Source: Akkermansiaceae bacterium
GTDB lineage: Bacteria > Verrucomicrobiota > Verrucomicrobiia > Verrucomicrobiales > Akkermansiaceae
Assembly: GCA_023301335.1 (NCBI GenBank)
Contig: JALZVA010000189.1
Location: 1-41,467 of the forward strand
Direction of reading: 5' to 3'
Length of the DNA: 41,467 nucleotides
The position numbers were made by a program, and so were the translations under genes. How positions within the stretch are numbered: position 1 is the stretch's first letter; each line of letters begins with the position of its first letter. The notes beneath the pieces are model-generated. The model saw nothing but the letters and a program-made list of their open reading frames with translations, had not been told where the DNA came from and searched no databases. Positions 29,554-38,491 of the stretch are shown one piece after another.

Positions 29554-30390
29554 TTAGCTAGGCTCTCTGCTCTTGACTAAATTTTTCCCAGATTTCGTGA
29601 AAAAACGCCTATAGATCCCAAAAAGAAGGTAGAGAGAGAAAATCACTGTAGGCATAAACCAACGAGTCTGTTCATAAAAGAATAGCATCATCACAAATGC
29701 TCCAAGCACGATGCTCCCGATGCTCCCTTTTGTTTTCCAATCAACCTTCTTGAAACTTGGATATTTAATATCGCTGACCATTAAAAAGGCTAATCCTAGC
29801 ATCGCTCCAGCTAACACCCAATTCCACCAATCAGCCATTTCCTTTGAGTTTTTCTCAAAATAGATAATCAAAAATGTCAGCGAAGCAATGAAGCCCGCAG
29901 CCATTGGGATAGGAATACCTCTAAAATTATTCTTATCTGAGGAGCTCGACTCCATATTAATCAAGCAGTTAAACCTTGCTAAACGGATCGCCCCACAAAG
30001 TAAGTAAATAAACGCAATCGCCCAACTTAGCTTATCCAAATGCAAATCAAACAGCACCGCTCTTGAGACAAGCAGAGCGGGAGCCACACCAAAGGAAACC
30101 ACATCACAAATCGAGTCAAATTCTTGTCCAAATGGAGATTCCTGACCGCCTAACCGTGCCAATCGCCCGTCCAGTAAATCAAACAAGCACGAGCCAAATA
30201 TCAAATAAATCGCGGTTTGGTAAGAAACATATGCCTTACTGAAATCATAGCCCTCAGCACCCCCGTTTTCATAGCCTTCACGCATCCCATTAAAAATCAT
30301 TAAAATGGCAAAAAAACCACAGCAGAGATTACCCGCTGTCATCAAGTTTGGCAGTAGGTAAATTTTTGGTTCTTCTGGTTCCTTGCTCAT
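29554..30390 (-). CDS. pssA: CDP-diacylglycerol--serine O-phosphatidyltransferase
   Basis: CDP-alcohol phosphotransferase motif DGRLARLGGQESPFGQEFDSICD; LPNLMTAGNLCCGFFAI. Confidence 0.93.
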   Translation of the reverse strand: MSKEPEEPKIYLLPNLMTAGNLCCGFFAILMIFNGMREGYENGGAEGYDFSKAYVSYQTAIYLIFGSCLFDLLDGRLARLGGQESPFGQEFDSICDVVSFGVAPALLVSRAVLFDLHLDKLSWAIAFIYLLCGAIRLARFNCLINMESSSSDKNNFRGIPIPMAAGFIASLTFLIIYFEKNSKEMADWWNWVLAGAMLGLAFLMVSDIKYPSFKKVDWKTKGSIGSIVLGAFVMMLFFYEQTRWFMPTVIFSLYLLFGIYRRFFTKSGKNLVKSREPS

Positions 30391-30473
30391 ATTTTTTCGA
30401 TTTAGTGAGGTCTGTGAGAAATGCTAGAAGAAGTATTGGAAATTTCCAGTATATTCAGTAATGTCCTCCCAAC

Positions 30474-31010
30474 ATGGCTAATTTAACCCAGCATACCAGC
30501 ATGAACCAATTAAACGCCCACTTCCCAGGAGCTCGGCGTGCCTTGTTCGCAAAGTACCATATTGGGGGCTGTTCATCCTGTGCTTACAAAGATGATGAAA
30601 CGATCGCTGAAGTCGCCGAGAGAAATGAATTCTCTGTAGAAGAAGCCATCCAGCATATCCTCGAAAGCCATACCTTTGATACCAAGATGATGCTCAGCCC
30701 ATTAGAAGCTCAGCAACATCTAGAAAAAGGAGCGCAACTCATCGACACCCGCACCCGTGAAGAACATGAAGCGGTAGCCATTAAAAACTCACTCTTCCTC
30801 ACCCAAGAGCTTCAGCAAGAGGCCTTTGGAACATGGCATAAAGACCAGATCGTCATCCTCTATGATCATCTGGGGGATAAGGCACTCGATACCTGCGCTT
30901 GGTTCAAAGGTCACAACCTCAACAACACCTTCATTATCAAAGGAGGTATCGATGCTTGGAGTCAGGAAATTGATTCATCACTGGCACGCTATAGGCTAGA
31001 ATTAGAATAG
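30474..31010 (+). CDS. Rhodanese-homology protein with N-terminal CSSC domain; active-site Cys absent
   Basis: N-terminal FPGARRALFAKYHIGGCSSCAYKDDETI; C-terminal LIDTRTREEHE..VILYDHLGDKALDT..NTFIIKGGIDAW. Confidence 0.82.
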   Translation: MANLTQHTSMNQLNAHFPGARRALFAKYHIGGCSSCAYKDDETIAEVAERNEFSVEEAIQHILESHTFDTKMMLSPLEAQQHLEKGAQLIDTRTREEHEAVAIKNSLFLTQELQQEAFGTWHKDQIVILYDHLGDKALDTCAWFKGHNLNNTFIIKGGIDAWSQEIDSSLARYRLELE

Positions 31011-31120
31011 TCCGCCGCTCTTGAAAAAGGCACGATAGTTACCATCTTTTCATCTCTTTTCATCCATTTTACGCACATATAGTTTACTAAATTTTTCGTA
31101 ATCTTACCACATTTTATACT

Positions 31121-32179
31121 ATGCTAACCGACATCATGAATGCTGCACTTTCAAAAATCGAAGCCGGACTTGAGCTTAACCAACGTGAGATTGAACACGT
31201 TGCTGATATGCTACTCAACGAATCCGTCGATATCACTCACAAGGCAGACTTTCTACGCGCTTTCACCAACAAGGGCGAGACACCAGCTGAGATCGCCGGC
31301 TTTGTTGAAGCGTTCCTAACAAGAGCTATCGATCCGGGCATTCAGAACATGGATCTAACGGGGCCGACCATCGATGTCTGTGGGACTGGCGGGGATAAGC
31401 TAGACCTCTTTAATGTATCCACCACCTGTATGTTCGTAATTGCCGCAGGAGGGGCTACTGTCGTGAAACACGGCAATAGAGGCATCACTTCAAAAAGCGG
31501 AGGCGCTGATGTGTTAGAGGCACTAGGTATCCAGCTCGATGCCTCACCCGAGCTGTTTCGTCAGTGTCTTGAAGAGGCTGGCGTTGGCTTTCTATTTGCC
31601 CAAATGTATCATCCCGCATTCAAAGCTGTCGCACCAGTGAGGAAGCAACTCGCTGAAGAAGGGGTCAGAACGATTTTCAATTTGATAGGCCCTCTTCTCA
31701 ACCCCGCCCGTCCAAAGTGTCAGCTCGTCGGGATCTGCCAGCAAGGCCTGCGCCACTCCTACGCAGAGATTTTATCCCGCCTAGGTAGAGATAGCGCGTG
31801 GGTGGTTCACGGGCAGACTCAGGACGGACGCTCCGTAGATGAAGTCAGTTTGATGGGTTCCACCCTCATTTCTAAGTCTGGAGCATTCCAGGACCTCGAA
31901 GACGAGGAAATATCCCCTGAAGACTTTGGCCTAGCTATCGCACCTATAGCAGATCTTGTGGGCGGTGACGCTGAGGTAAATGCTCAGATCCTCATCGATA
32001 TTCTTTCAGGAAAGGATCAAGGACCCAAGCGTAACATGGTTATTCTTAATGCTGCCGCAGGTCTCGCCTGCGCAGGTCTCGCTGATCACATGGACGACGC
32101 CATCCACCAAGCTACGAATCTGATTGATTCAGGTAAGGCCCTAGAACGCCTCACCAAACTCCAAGCAATTTTTAGCTAG
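31121..32179 (+). CDS. trpD: Anthranilate phosphoribosyltransferase
   Basis: DVCGTGGDKLDLFNVSTTCMFVIAAGGATVVKHGNRGITSKSGGADVLEALG. Confidence 0.95.
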   Translation: MLTDIMNAALSKIEAGLELNQREIEHVADMLLNESVDITHKADFLRAFTNKGETPAEIAGFVEAFLTRAIDPGIQNMDLTGPTIDVCGTGGDKLDLFNVSTTCMFVIAAGGATVVKHGNRGITSKSGGADVLEALGIQLDASPELFRQCLEEAGVGFLFAQMYHPAFKAVAPVRKQLAEEGVRTIFNLIGPLLNPARPKCQLVGICQQGLRHSYAEILSRLGRDSAWVVHGQTQDGRSVDEVSLMGSTLISKSGAFQDLEDEEISPEDFGLAIAPIADLVGGDAEVNAQILIDILSGKDQGPKRNMVILNAAAGLACAGLADHMDDAIHQATNLIDSGKALERLTKLQAIFS

Positions 32180-32318
32180 CGCCCTCTCATGGAGCATTCT
32201 AATTCCATACCCTAGATTTCCTCATTTCAGAAAATCGAACTTGCCCAATAACTGGAAGATCATTAGTTTATTTAGCACAGACTGACTTCGTCTATCTAAT
32301 CTGTTCACCTTATCATTT

Positions 32319-34280
32319 ATGAGATCTAAAAAAACGCTTCTTAAAACTGCTCCAACTAAGGCAGATAATATCGCCTACAAACCTTCTAAAGAATTCTCAA
32401 AAAATGCACGCGTGAAGAGCATGGCGGAATACACCCGCATGTATACTGAGTCTATTGAAAAACCTCATGTATTTTGGGCAAGAGAAGCAAAAGAATTACA
32501 GTGGCATAAAAAATGGGATAAGGTCTTAGACTGGAAGGCCCCTCACGCCAAATGGTTTGTAGGAGCAAAACTCAACATCAGTGAAAACTGTGTGGATCGC
32601 CACGTAGAAAACGGCAACGGCAATAAAGCCGCCATCATCTGGGAAGGCGAGCTCGGAGATACGCAAACTATCACCTACCGTCAGCTCCAGCGACAAGTTT
32701 GCCAATTTGCCAACGTCCTTCTCGCTCAAGGTATAAAGTCTAAAGACCGTGTACTTATTTATATGCCCATGATTCCACAAGCTACTGTAGCGATGCTCGC
32801 TTGTGCTAGGATTGGAGCTGTTCACTCAGTCGTCTTCGGAGGATTTTCAGCAGATTCTATCAAAGACCGAATCGAAGACTGTAAGGCAAAGGCTATTATC
32901 ACCGCAGATGGAGGCTACCGTCGTGGAAAAATCGTCCCACTCAAAGCGACCGTCGATGAGGCTCTTAAAAAAGATACGCTGGTAGAAACAGTCATCGTTT
33001 ATAAGCACGCTGGAAATAACATTAAATTTAAGAAAAATAGAGACCTCGACTGGGACACTGAAATGTCTAACGTCCCAGCTCAACACAAAGCGAAAGCATT
33101 TGATGCAGAGCATCCTCTTTTTATTCTCTATACCTCTGGCTCCACAGGAAAGCCTAAAGGCATTCTTCATACCACAGGGGGCTACATGGTAGGAACCTAT
33201 TGCACCTGTAAATACATTTTCGACATGAAGGATACAGATGTCTATTGGTGCACCGCCGATGTTGGTTGGATCACAGGACATTCTTATATCACCTATGGCC
33301 CACTTCTCAACGGAGTCACCCAGCTCATGTATGAAGGTGCACCTAACTATCCAGACTTTAGCCGTTTCTGGAAAATGATAGAAGAACACGGAGTCACGAT
33401 TTTCTACACAGCTCCTACTGCCATCAGAGCGTTTATCAAAGCAGGCGATCAGTTCGTCGATGGCCACGACCTCTCCTCACTCCGATTGTTAGGAACAGTT
33501 GGTGAACCTATTAATCCTGAAGCGTGGAGGTGGTATCATGAAAAAATTGGCGGCGGAAGATGCCCTATTGTGGACACTTGGTGGCAGACGGAAACCGGCG
33601 CCATCATGATCTCCCCTCTCCCCGGAGCCACTCCGATCAAACCCGGCACAGCCACCCGCCCCTTCTTCGGGATTGATGTCGCGATCCTTGACGAAGACGG
33701 AAATGAATGCGGTCCAGACCAACCAGGAAAACTTGTCATCCGCCAACCTTGGCCCTCCATGCTCAGAACTATCTATGGAGATAAAAAGCGCTATCGCGAC
33801 ACCTACTGGAGCGATTACGATGGCTACTACACCGCCGGCGATGGAGCCAAAAAAGGCAAACGTGGAAATATCTATATCATTGGTCGGCTTGATGACGTCC
33901 TCAACGTCTCTGGGCATCGCATAGGAACTGCTGAAGTAGAAAACGTCCTCGTATCTCACAAGACGGTTGCTGAAGCAGCTGTCATTAGTAAACCACACGA
34001 GATCAAAGGCGAAGCCATTGTTTGCTTCGTGACTCTCAAGTCAAACGCCACTCAAAGTGACGAGCTCAAAGCAGAGCTCCGTAACCACGTTGGTAAAATC
34101 ATCGGTGCTATAGCAAAACCTGATGACATCCACTTTGCCCCAGCTCTCCCTAAAACAAGATCTGGTAAAATCATGAGAAGACTTCTCAAGGAGCTTGTAA
34201 AAACGGGAAACATCACGGGGAATGTTACAACGCTTGAAGACAGCAAAGTCATCGACGATTTGCGCAAGAGCATAAAATAA
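32319..34280 (+). CDS. acs: Acetyl-CoA synthetase (AMP-forming)
   Basis: YTSGSTGKPKGILHTTGGYMVG, WWQTETGAIMISPLPG, VSGHRIGTAEVE, PKTRSGKIMRRLLK. Confidence 0.95.
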   Translation: MRSKKTLLKTAPTKADNIAYKPSKEFSKNARVKSMAEYTRMYTESIEKPHVFWAREAKELQWHKKWDKVLDWKAPHAKWFVGAKLNISENCVDRHVENGNGNKAAIIWEGELGDTQTITYRQLQRQVCQFANVLLAQGIKSKDRVLIYMPMIPQATVAMLACARIGAVHSVVFGGFSADSIKDRIEDCKAKAIITADGGYRRGKIVPLKATVDEALKKDTLVETVIVYKHAGNNIKFKKNRDLDWDTEMSNVPAQHKAKAFDAEHPLFILYTSGSTGKPKGILHTTGGYMVGTYCTCKYIFDMKDTDVYWCTADVGWITGHSYITYGPLLNGVTQLMYEGAPNYPDFSRFWKMIEEHGVTIFYTAPTAIRAFIKAGDQFVDGHDLSSLRLLGTVGEPINPEAWRWYHEKIGGGRCPIVDTWWQTETGAIMISPLPGATPIKPGTATRPFFGIDVAILDEDGNECGPDQPGKLVIRQPWPSMLRTIYGDKKRYRDTYWSDYDGYYTAGDGAKKGKRGNIYIIGRLDDVLNVSGHRIGTAEVENVLVSHKTVAEAAVISKPHEIKGEAIVCFVTLKSNATQSDELKAELRNHVGKIIGAIAKPDDIHFAPALPKTRSGKIMRRLLKELVKTGNITGNVTTLEDSKVIDDLRKSIK

Positions 34281-34357
34281 TATTCTAAGGGTTCTCTGGA
34301 GCTGTATTTAGAGCTCCAGTGCTCTGCCAATAGAATCCGCATTACTAGTAATAACAA

Positions 34358-34395
34358 AAAAGTTGAGATCCTCAGTTTAGAGAATCTCAACTTTT
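34358..34395. terminator. Bidirectional terminator between acs and the YHS-like gene
   Basis: aaaagttgagat ... atctcaactttt, 12-bp stem with flanking A/T tracts on both strands. Confidence 0.75.
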
Positions 34396-34425
34396 ATTAA
34401 AACTAGCTAGATAAAACTTCCCAGC

Positions 34426-34905
34426 TTATTCCTTATCAAACTGAGGTAAGACCCCTGCTTCTTTTGCTTTTTCAAAAGCACCCTGAGGATCTTTGTTCCA
34501 CTTTCTGTCGATATCACTCTGTTTGAAAAAATAAATTTTCTTTCCCTCATATTCAATCGATGGGCTATTCGGCGCCACTACTGTATCTTTTCTGATCGCA
34601 CAATAGCGCTGCTCCATCAGTTCGATCTCATCTAGCTCTTTCTGTAGCTCTTCAGAGATGTTTTCCAGCTGTGGAATGAGCTTTAGCTCACGGCCCACTT
34701 TCAGATAATATTTAGGGTTACTCTTCCAAGCTTTCGAACAGCCTCCACAACACATGTAGATCTTAGTCCCTTCAAATTCGACAACATCTTCTACATCAAT
34801 TTCGTCTTCGATCATGATCGGACAAAGTGTCTGCTCCTCAGCAAGTGAAGTAGGCAGCATGTAAAGGGCTGCTAAGCTAAACGGTAATAATTTTTTAAAC
34901 ATCAT
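34426..34905 (-). CDS. Exported YHS/TRASH-like domain protein, two repeats
   Basis: Signal peptide; repeat 1 CPIMIEDEIDVEDVVEFEGTKIYMCCGGCSKAWKSNPKYYL; repeat 2 YCAIRKDTVVAPNSPSIEYEGKKIYFFKQSDIDRKWNKDPQGAF. Confidence 0.75.
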   Translation of the reverse strand: MMFKKLLPFSLAALYMLPTSLAEEQTLCPIMIEDEIDVEDVVEFEGTKIYMCCGGCSKAWKSNPKYYLKVGRELKLIPQLENISEELQKELDEIELMEQRYCAIRKDTVVAPNSPSIEYEGKKIYFFKQSDIDRKWNKDPQGAFEKAKEAGVLPQFDKE

Positions 34906-35125
34906 AGTATTTTTATTTGTAAGGATAATACAACATCTTCAAAATAACGCAAGAAACTACCCGTGATAGTAATTTACTCAATGCAAACTCACTCGCTAAA
35001 GGAATCTAAAAAACCGCTATAAAACTCCCTTTCAACCTCCTCTAGAGCCCATTCCAACCTTGACTAGCATGAACCCTCATGCCACACCTCCTCGACTGTA
35101 TTCACACACACATTCTATTTTTGCC

Positions 35126-37831
35126 ATGAGCGACTTACCCACAGCATACGAACCACAAGAGGTGGAAAAAAATTGGTACCAAACATGGCTTGATAACGCC
35201 TGTTTTTCTGCTGATTCGCAATCCAGTAAAGAAGGTTATTCGATTGTTATTCCCCCACCTAATGTCACAGGTATTCTTCACCTTGGCCATGTGCTAAATA
35301 ACACTATTCAAGACCTCCTCGCACGTAGAGCACGTCAAGAGGGGAAAGAAGTCCTCTGGCTCCCTGGCACGGACCACGCAGGAATTGCCACTCAAACAAA
35401 GGTTGAAACCCAGCTCCGCGAAGAGGATGGGAAGTCAAAGCATGACATTGGCCGAGATGCATTCTTAGAAAAAGTTTGGGACTGGAAAGACAAGCATGGT
35501 GGTATCATTGTCTCTCAGCTTAAACGCTTAGGTTGCTCATGTGACTGGGAGCGTGAGCGTTTCACCATGGATAAAGATTATTCACAGTGGGTTTCTGAAG
35601 TCTTTTGCCAACTTTTCAAAGAAGGGTTAATCTACCGAGGGAAGCGTATGGTCAACTGGTGCCCAAAGTCTCTCACAGCCCTCTCAGACGAAGAGGTCAT
35701 CATGAAGCCAAAGCAGTCTAAACTCTACTTCATGAAATATGAATTAGTCGACCAGCCAGGTAAGTTCTTAGAGATTTCCACCACGCGTCCTGAAACCCTC
35801 ATGGGAGATATCGCTGTTGCCGTGCACCCAGAAGACGAACGCTACACAGCACTCGTGGGTAAAAAAGTCCGCCGCCCTTTCCCTGAAGCAGAAATTAGTA
35901 TTATTGCTGATGAGCATGTCGATAAAGAGTTCGGCACAGGATGTTTAAAAATCACACCCGCTCACGATAAAGCGGACTTTGAAATTGGAGAACGTCACAA
36001 CCTCGAAATCATCGATGTCCTTCATGCAGATGGAACCATCAACTGCCCGGAAGTTCCCGAACTTGATAAACTCGATCGCTTCCAAGCTCGCCGTAAAGCA
36101 GCTGAGATGCTCGAAGAAAAAGGACTCCTCATTAAAGTCGAAGAGTATGAAAATAATGTAGGTTTTTCCGAACGTGCAGACGTTGTGGTCGAACCTCGTA
36201 TCTCTATGCAGTGGTTCTTAAAATACCCATGTGTCGAAGCCTCCAAAGATGCCGTTGCTAACGGAGAGATTAACTTCCGTCCAGCGCGCTGGGCAAAGAC
36301 CTACGACCACTGGCTCACCAATATCCAAGACTGGTGTATTTCACGCCAACTCTGGTGGGGTCATCAAATTCCTGTATGGTATAAAAAAGAGAAAGCCTTT
36401 GATCTCAAAGAAGCTGAAAAACTTGACCTCTCCCACCTTGACTCCGGAGACATCTACGTGGGCACTACCCCACCATCAGATCCTGATCTCTGGGAGCGTG
36501 ATGAGGATGTTATGGACACTTGGTTTTCCTCATGGCTCTGGCCATTCGCCACTATGAATGAGAAGGAACAGGAAAAGTTCTACCCCACTGCTGATCTCGT
36601 CACCGGCCCTGATATCATCTTCTTCTGGGTAGCACGCATGATCATGGCTGGTTACCGTTTCAAAAACGAGCTTCCCTTTAAGAACGTTTATTTCACTGCT
36701 CTTATCCGTGATAAGCAGGGGCGTAAAATGTCTAAATCCTTAGGGAACTCTCCCGACCCTATTAAAATCATGGATGCCTACGGAGCAGATGGACTCCGCT
36801 TTGCCCTCATGCGCACCGCTCCTGTCGACTCTGATATCCGCTTCCTCGATGAAGTCTGTCAAAAAACAGGGGAAACCATCTTCCCGCAAGTTGAAGAAGG
36901 TAGAAACTTTGCTAACAAGCTCTACAACGCTGCCCGCTTCCGCCAAATGCAGGACACTCCGAAAGTCGCCCTAACAAACACTGAGCAACTTCCTGTCTTC
37001 CATATTCACATCCTCACCAAGCTAGATGAATTAGGAGAAAAGCTTCAAAAATCTCTCGCTGATTACCGGTTTAACGATATGTGTGCAGCTCTCTACGAGT
37101 TCTTCTGGACTGAGTATTGTGATAAGTTCTTAGAAGCTGTGAAGGGTGATTTCCGCTCACAGGATCAGCAAGCTAGAACTAATACGCTCGCTACTATCGA
37201 CGCCGTGCTTGAGCGCTTTCTCGCCTACCTTCACCCGCTCATGCCGCATATCACAGAAGAGCTATCTAACAAATTAGGCTACACCGCCGATGGGGAGTTC
37301 CTCATGCAAAAAGCTCTCCCTAACGCTCCCATCCTGGCGAGTTTAAGCTCAGAGAAGAAACAAGAGGCTGAAAGCATCACTAACAGCTGCTATGACACCG
37401 CAAGTCAACTCCGCAACCTTAAAGCGGAATACAACCTCGCGGCCAGTAAAGATGTCTCTTTCAAGGTGAAGCCTCTAGCCGCATGGGTGGAGAATCAGTT
37501 AGATACCCTTAGCGTTCTAGTTGGAGCCAAAAACATTACTATTGAGCCAGACTACAGTGCCGCCAAAGGTACACCTGTCGCAATCACTGCAATTGGTGAG
37601 GTTCACATGCCTCTAGATGGACTCATCGATGTAGAAGCAGAGACGAAGCGACTCAACACCCAGATCGATAAGGCCAATAAGGAAATTGCCAAGATCAATG
37701 GTAAATTAGGTAATGAAAATTTCGTTGCAAGAGCCCCAGAGGAACTTGTGCAAAAAGAAAAATCAGCTCTAGCTGAAGCAGAAGGCAAACTCACCCAACT
37801 GCATGAAATGCTTGCAGCACTCACCGCATAA
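35126..37831 (+). CDS. valS: Valyl-tRNA synthetase (likely start ATG 35126; ORF track starts 35060)
   Basis: PPPNVTGILHLGHVLNN (HIGH), GRKMSKSLGNSPDP (KMSKS), DTWFSSWLWPF, C-terminal coiled-coil. Confidence 0.97.
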   Translation: MSDLPTAYEPQEVEKNWYQTWLDNACFSADSQSSKEGYSIVIPPPNVTGILHLGHVLNNTIQDLLARRARQEGKEVLWLPGTDHAGIATQTKVETQLREEDGKSKHDIGRDAFLEKVWDWKDKHGGIIVSQLKRLGCSCDWERERFTMDKDYSQWVSEVFCQLFKEGLIYRGKRMVNWCPKSLTALSDEEVIMKPKQSKLYFMKYELVDQPGKFLEISTTRPETLMGDIAVAVHPEDERYTALVGKKVRRPFPEAEISIIADEHVDKEFGTGCLKITPAHDKADFEIGERHNLEIIDVLHADGTINCPEVPELDKLDRFQARRKAAEMLEEKGLLIKVEEYENNVGFSERADVVVEPRISMQWFLKYPCVEASKDAVANGEINFRPARWAKTYDHWLTNIQDWCISRQLWWGHQIPVWYKKEKAFDLKEAEKLDLSHLDSGDIYVGTTPPSDPDLWERDEDVMDTWFSSWLWPFATMNEKEQEKFYPTADLVTGPDIIFFWVARMIMAGYRFKNELPFKNVYFTALIRDKQGRKMSKSLGNSPDPIKIMDAYGADGLRFALMRTAPVDSDIRFLDEVCQKTGETIFPQVEEGRNFANKLYNAARFRQMQDTPKVALTNTEQLPVFHIHILTKLDELGEKLQKSLADYRFNDMCAALYEFFWTEYCDKFLEAVKGDFRSQDQQARTNTLATIDAVLERFLAYLHPLMPHITEELSNKLGYTADGEFLMQKALPNAPILASLSSEKKQEAESITNSCYDTASQLRNLKAEYNLAASKDVSFKVKPLAAWVENQLDTLSVLVGAKNITIEPDYSAAKGTPVAITAIGEVHMPLDGLIDVEAETKRLNTQIDKANKEIAKINGKLGNENFVARAPEELVQKEKSALAEAEGKLTQLHEMLAALTA

Positions 37832-37877
37832 AGTACTAGCGCCCTCCAGCTTCCAATTCTTAACAACCTAACACCTT

Positions 37878-38471
37878 ATGCAGATTCACCAGTCCGAGTT
37901 CATAAAGAGCCACATTAGCTTCGATAGCCTCACTGAGACTGATCGTCCAGAGTTTGCCTTCGTAGGCCGATCAAACGTAGGTAAGTCCTCGCTCATCAAT
38001 ATGATCGTGGGAGGTAAAAAAAACATCGCCTTGGTCTCTTCTAAGCCAGGACGCACACAGATGATCAATGAATTCCTCATCAACAAAAAATGGAATCTTG
38101 TTGATCTCCCTGGATACGGGTACGCGAAAACAAGTAAGTCTCAGCAAAATAAGTTCCAAGAATTTGTCTCAGAGTATTTACTTAACCGTGAAAACCTCAC
38201 TTGTGTCTTTGCTCTCATCGACTCAAAAATCTCCCCTCAGCAAATCGACCTTGAATTCACGAAATGGCTTATGGACGCAGAGATTCCTTTTATTCTTATC
38301 TTCACTAAAGCGGATAAGTCTAAGCCTAACGCCTCACTTCGTAATATTGAAAAATTTTATGAAGAAATGGCTCAATTCTGCGAAGGCCCGCCTCGCTATT
38401 TCCTCACATCTTCTTCAAACCGACAGGGCCGTAAGGATGTGTTAGACTTCATCGATCTTGCTATCCAGTAA
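37878..38471 (+). CDS. engB: Ribosome biogenesis GTP-binding protein EngB/YsxC/YihA
   Basis: FVGRSNVGKSSLINMI, GRTQMINEFLI, LVDLPGYGYAKTSK, TKADK, TSSSNRQG. Confidence 0.96.
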   Translation: MQIHQSEFIKSHISFDSLTETDRPEFAFVGRSNVGKSSLINMIVGGKKNIALVSSKPGRTQMINEFLINKKWNLVDLPGYGYAKTSKSQQNKFQEFVSEYLLNRENLTCVFALIDSKISPQQIDLEFTKWLMDAEIPFILIFTKADKSKPNASLRNIEKFYEEMAQFCEGPPRYFLTSSSNRQGRKDVLDFIDLAIQ

Positions 38472-38491
38472 TTTTAAAGAGCCTCACCTCT

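Noticed and set aside
32847-33467. 206-aa antisense ORF
   Set aside because: Shadow ORF opposite acs; no domain signal.
33489-33998. 169-aa antisense ORF
   Set aside because: Shadow ORF opposite acs; no domain signal.
34296-34319. Hairpin ctggagct...agctccag downstream of acs
   Set aside because: No T-run follows it; the stronger 34358-34395 hairpin is the better terminator candidate.
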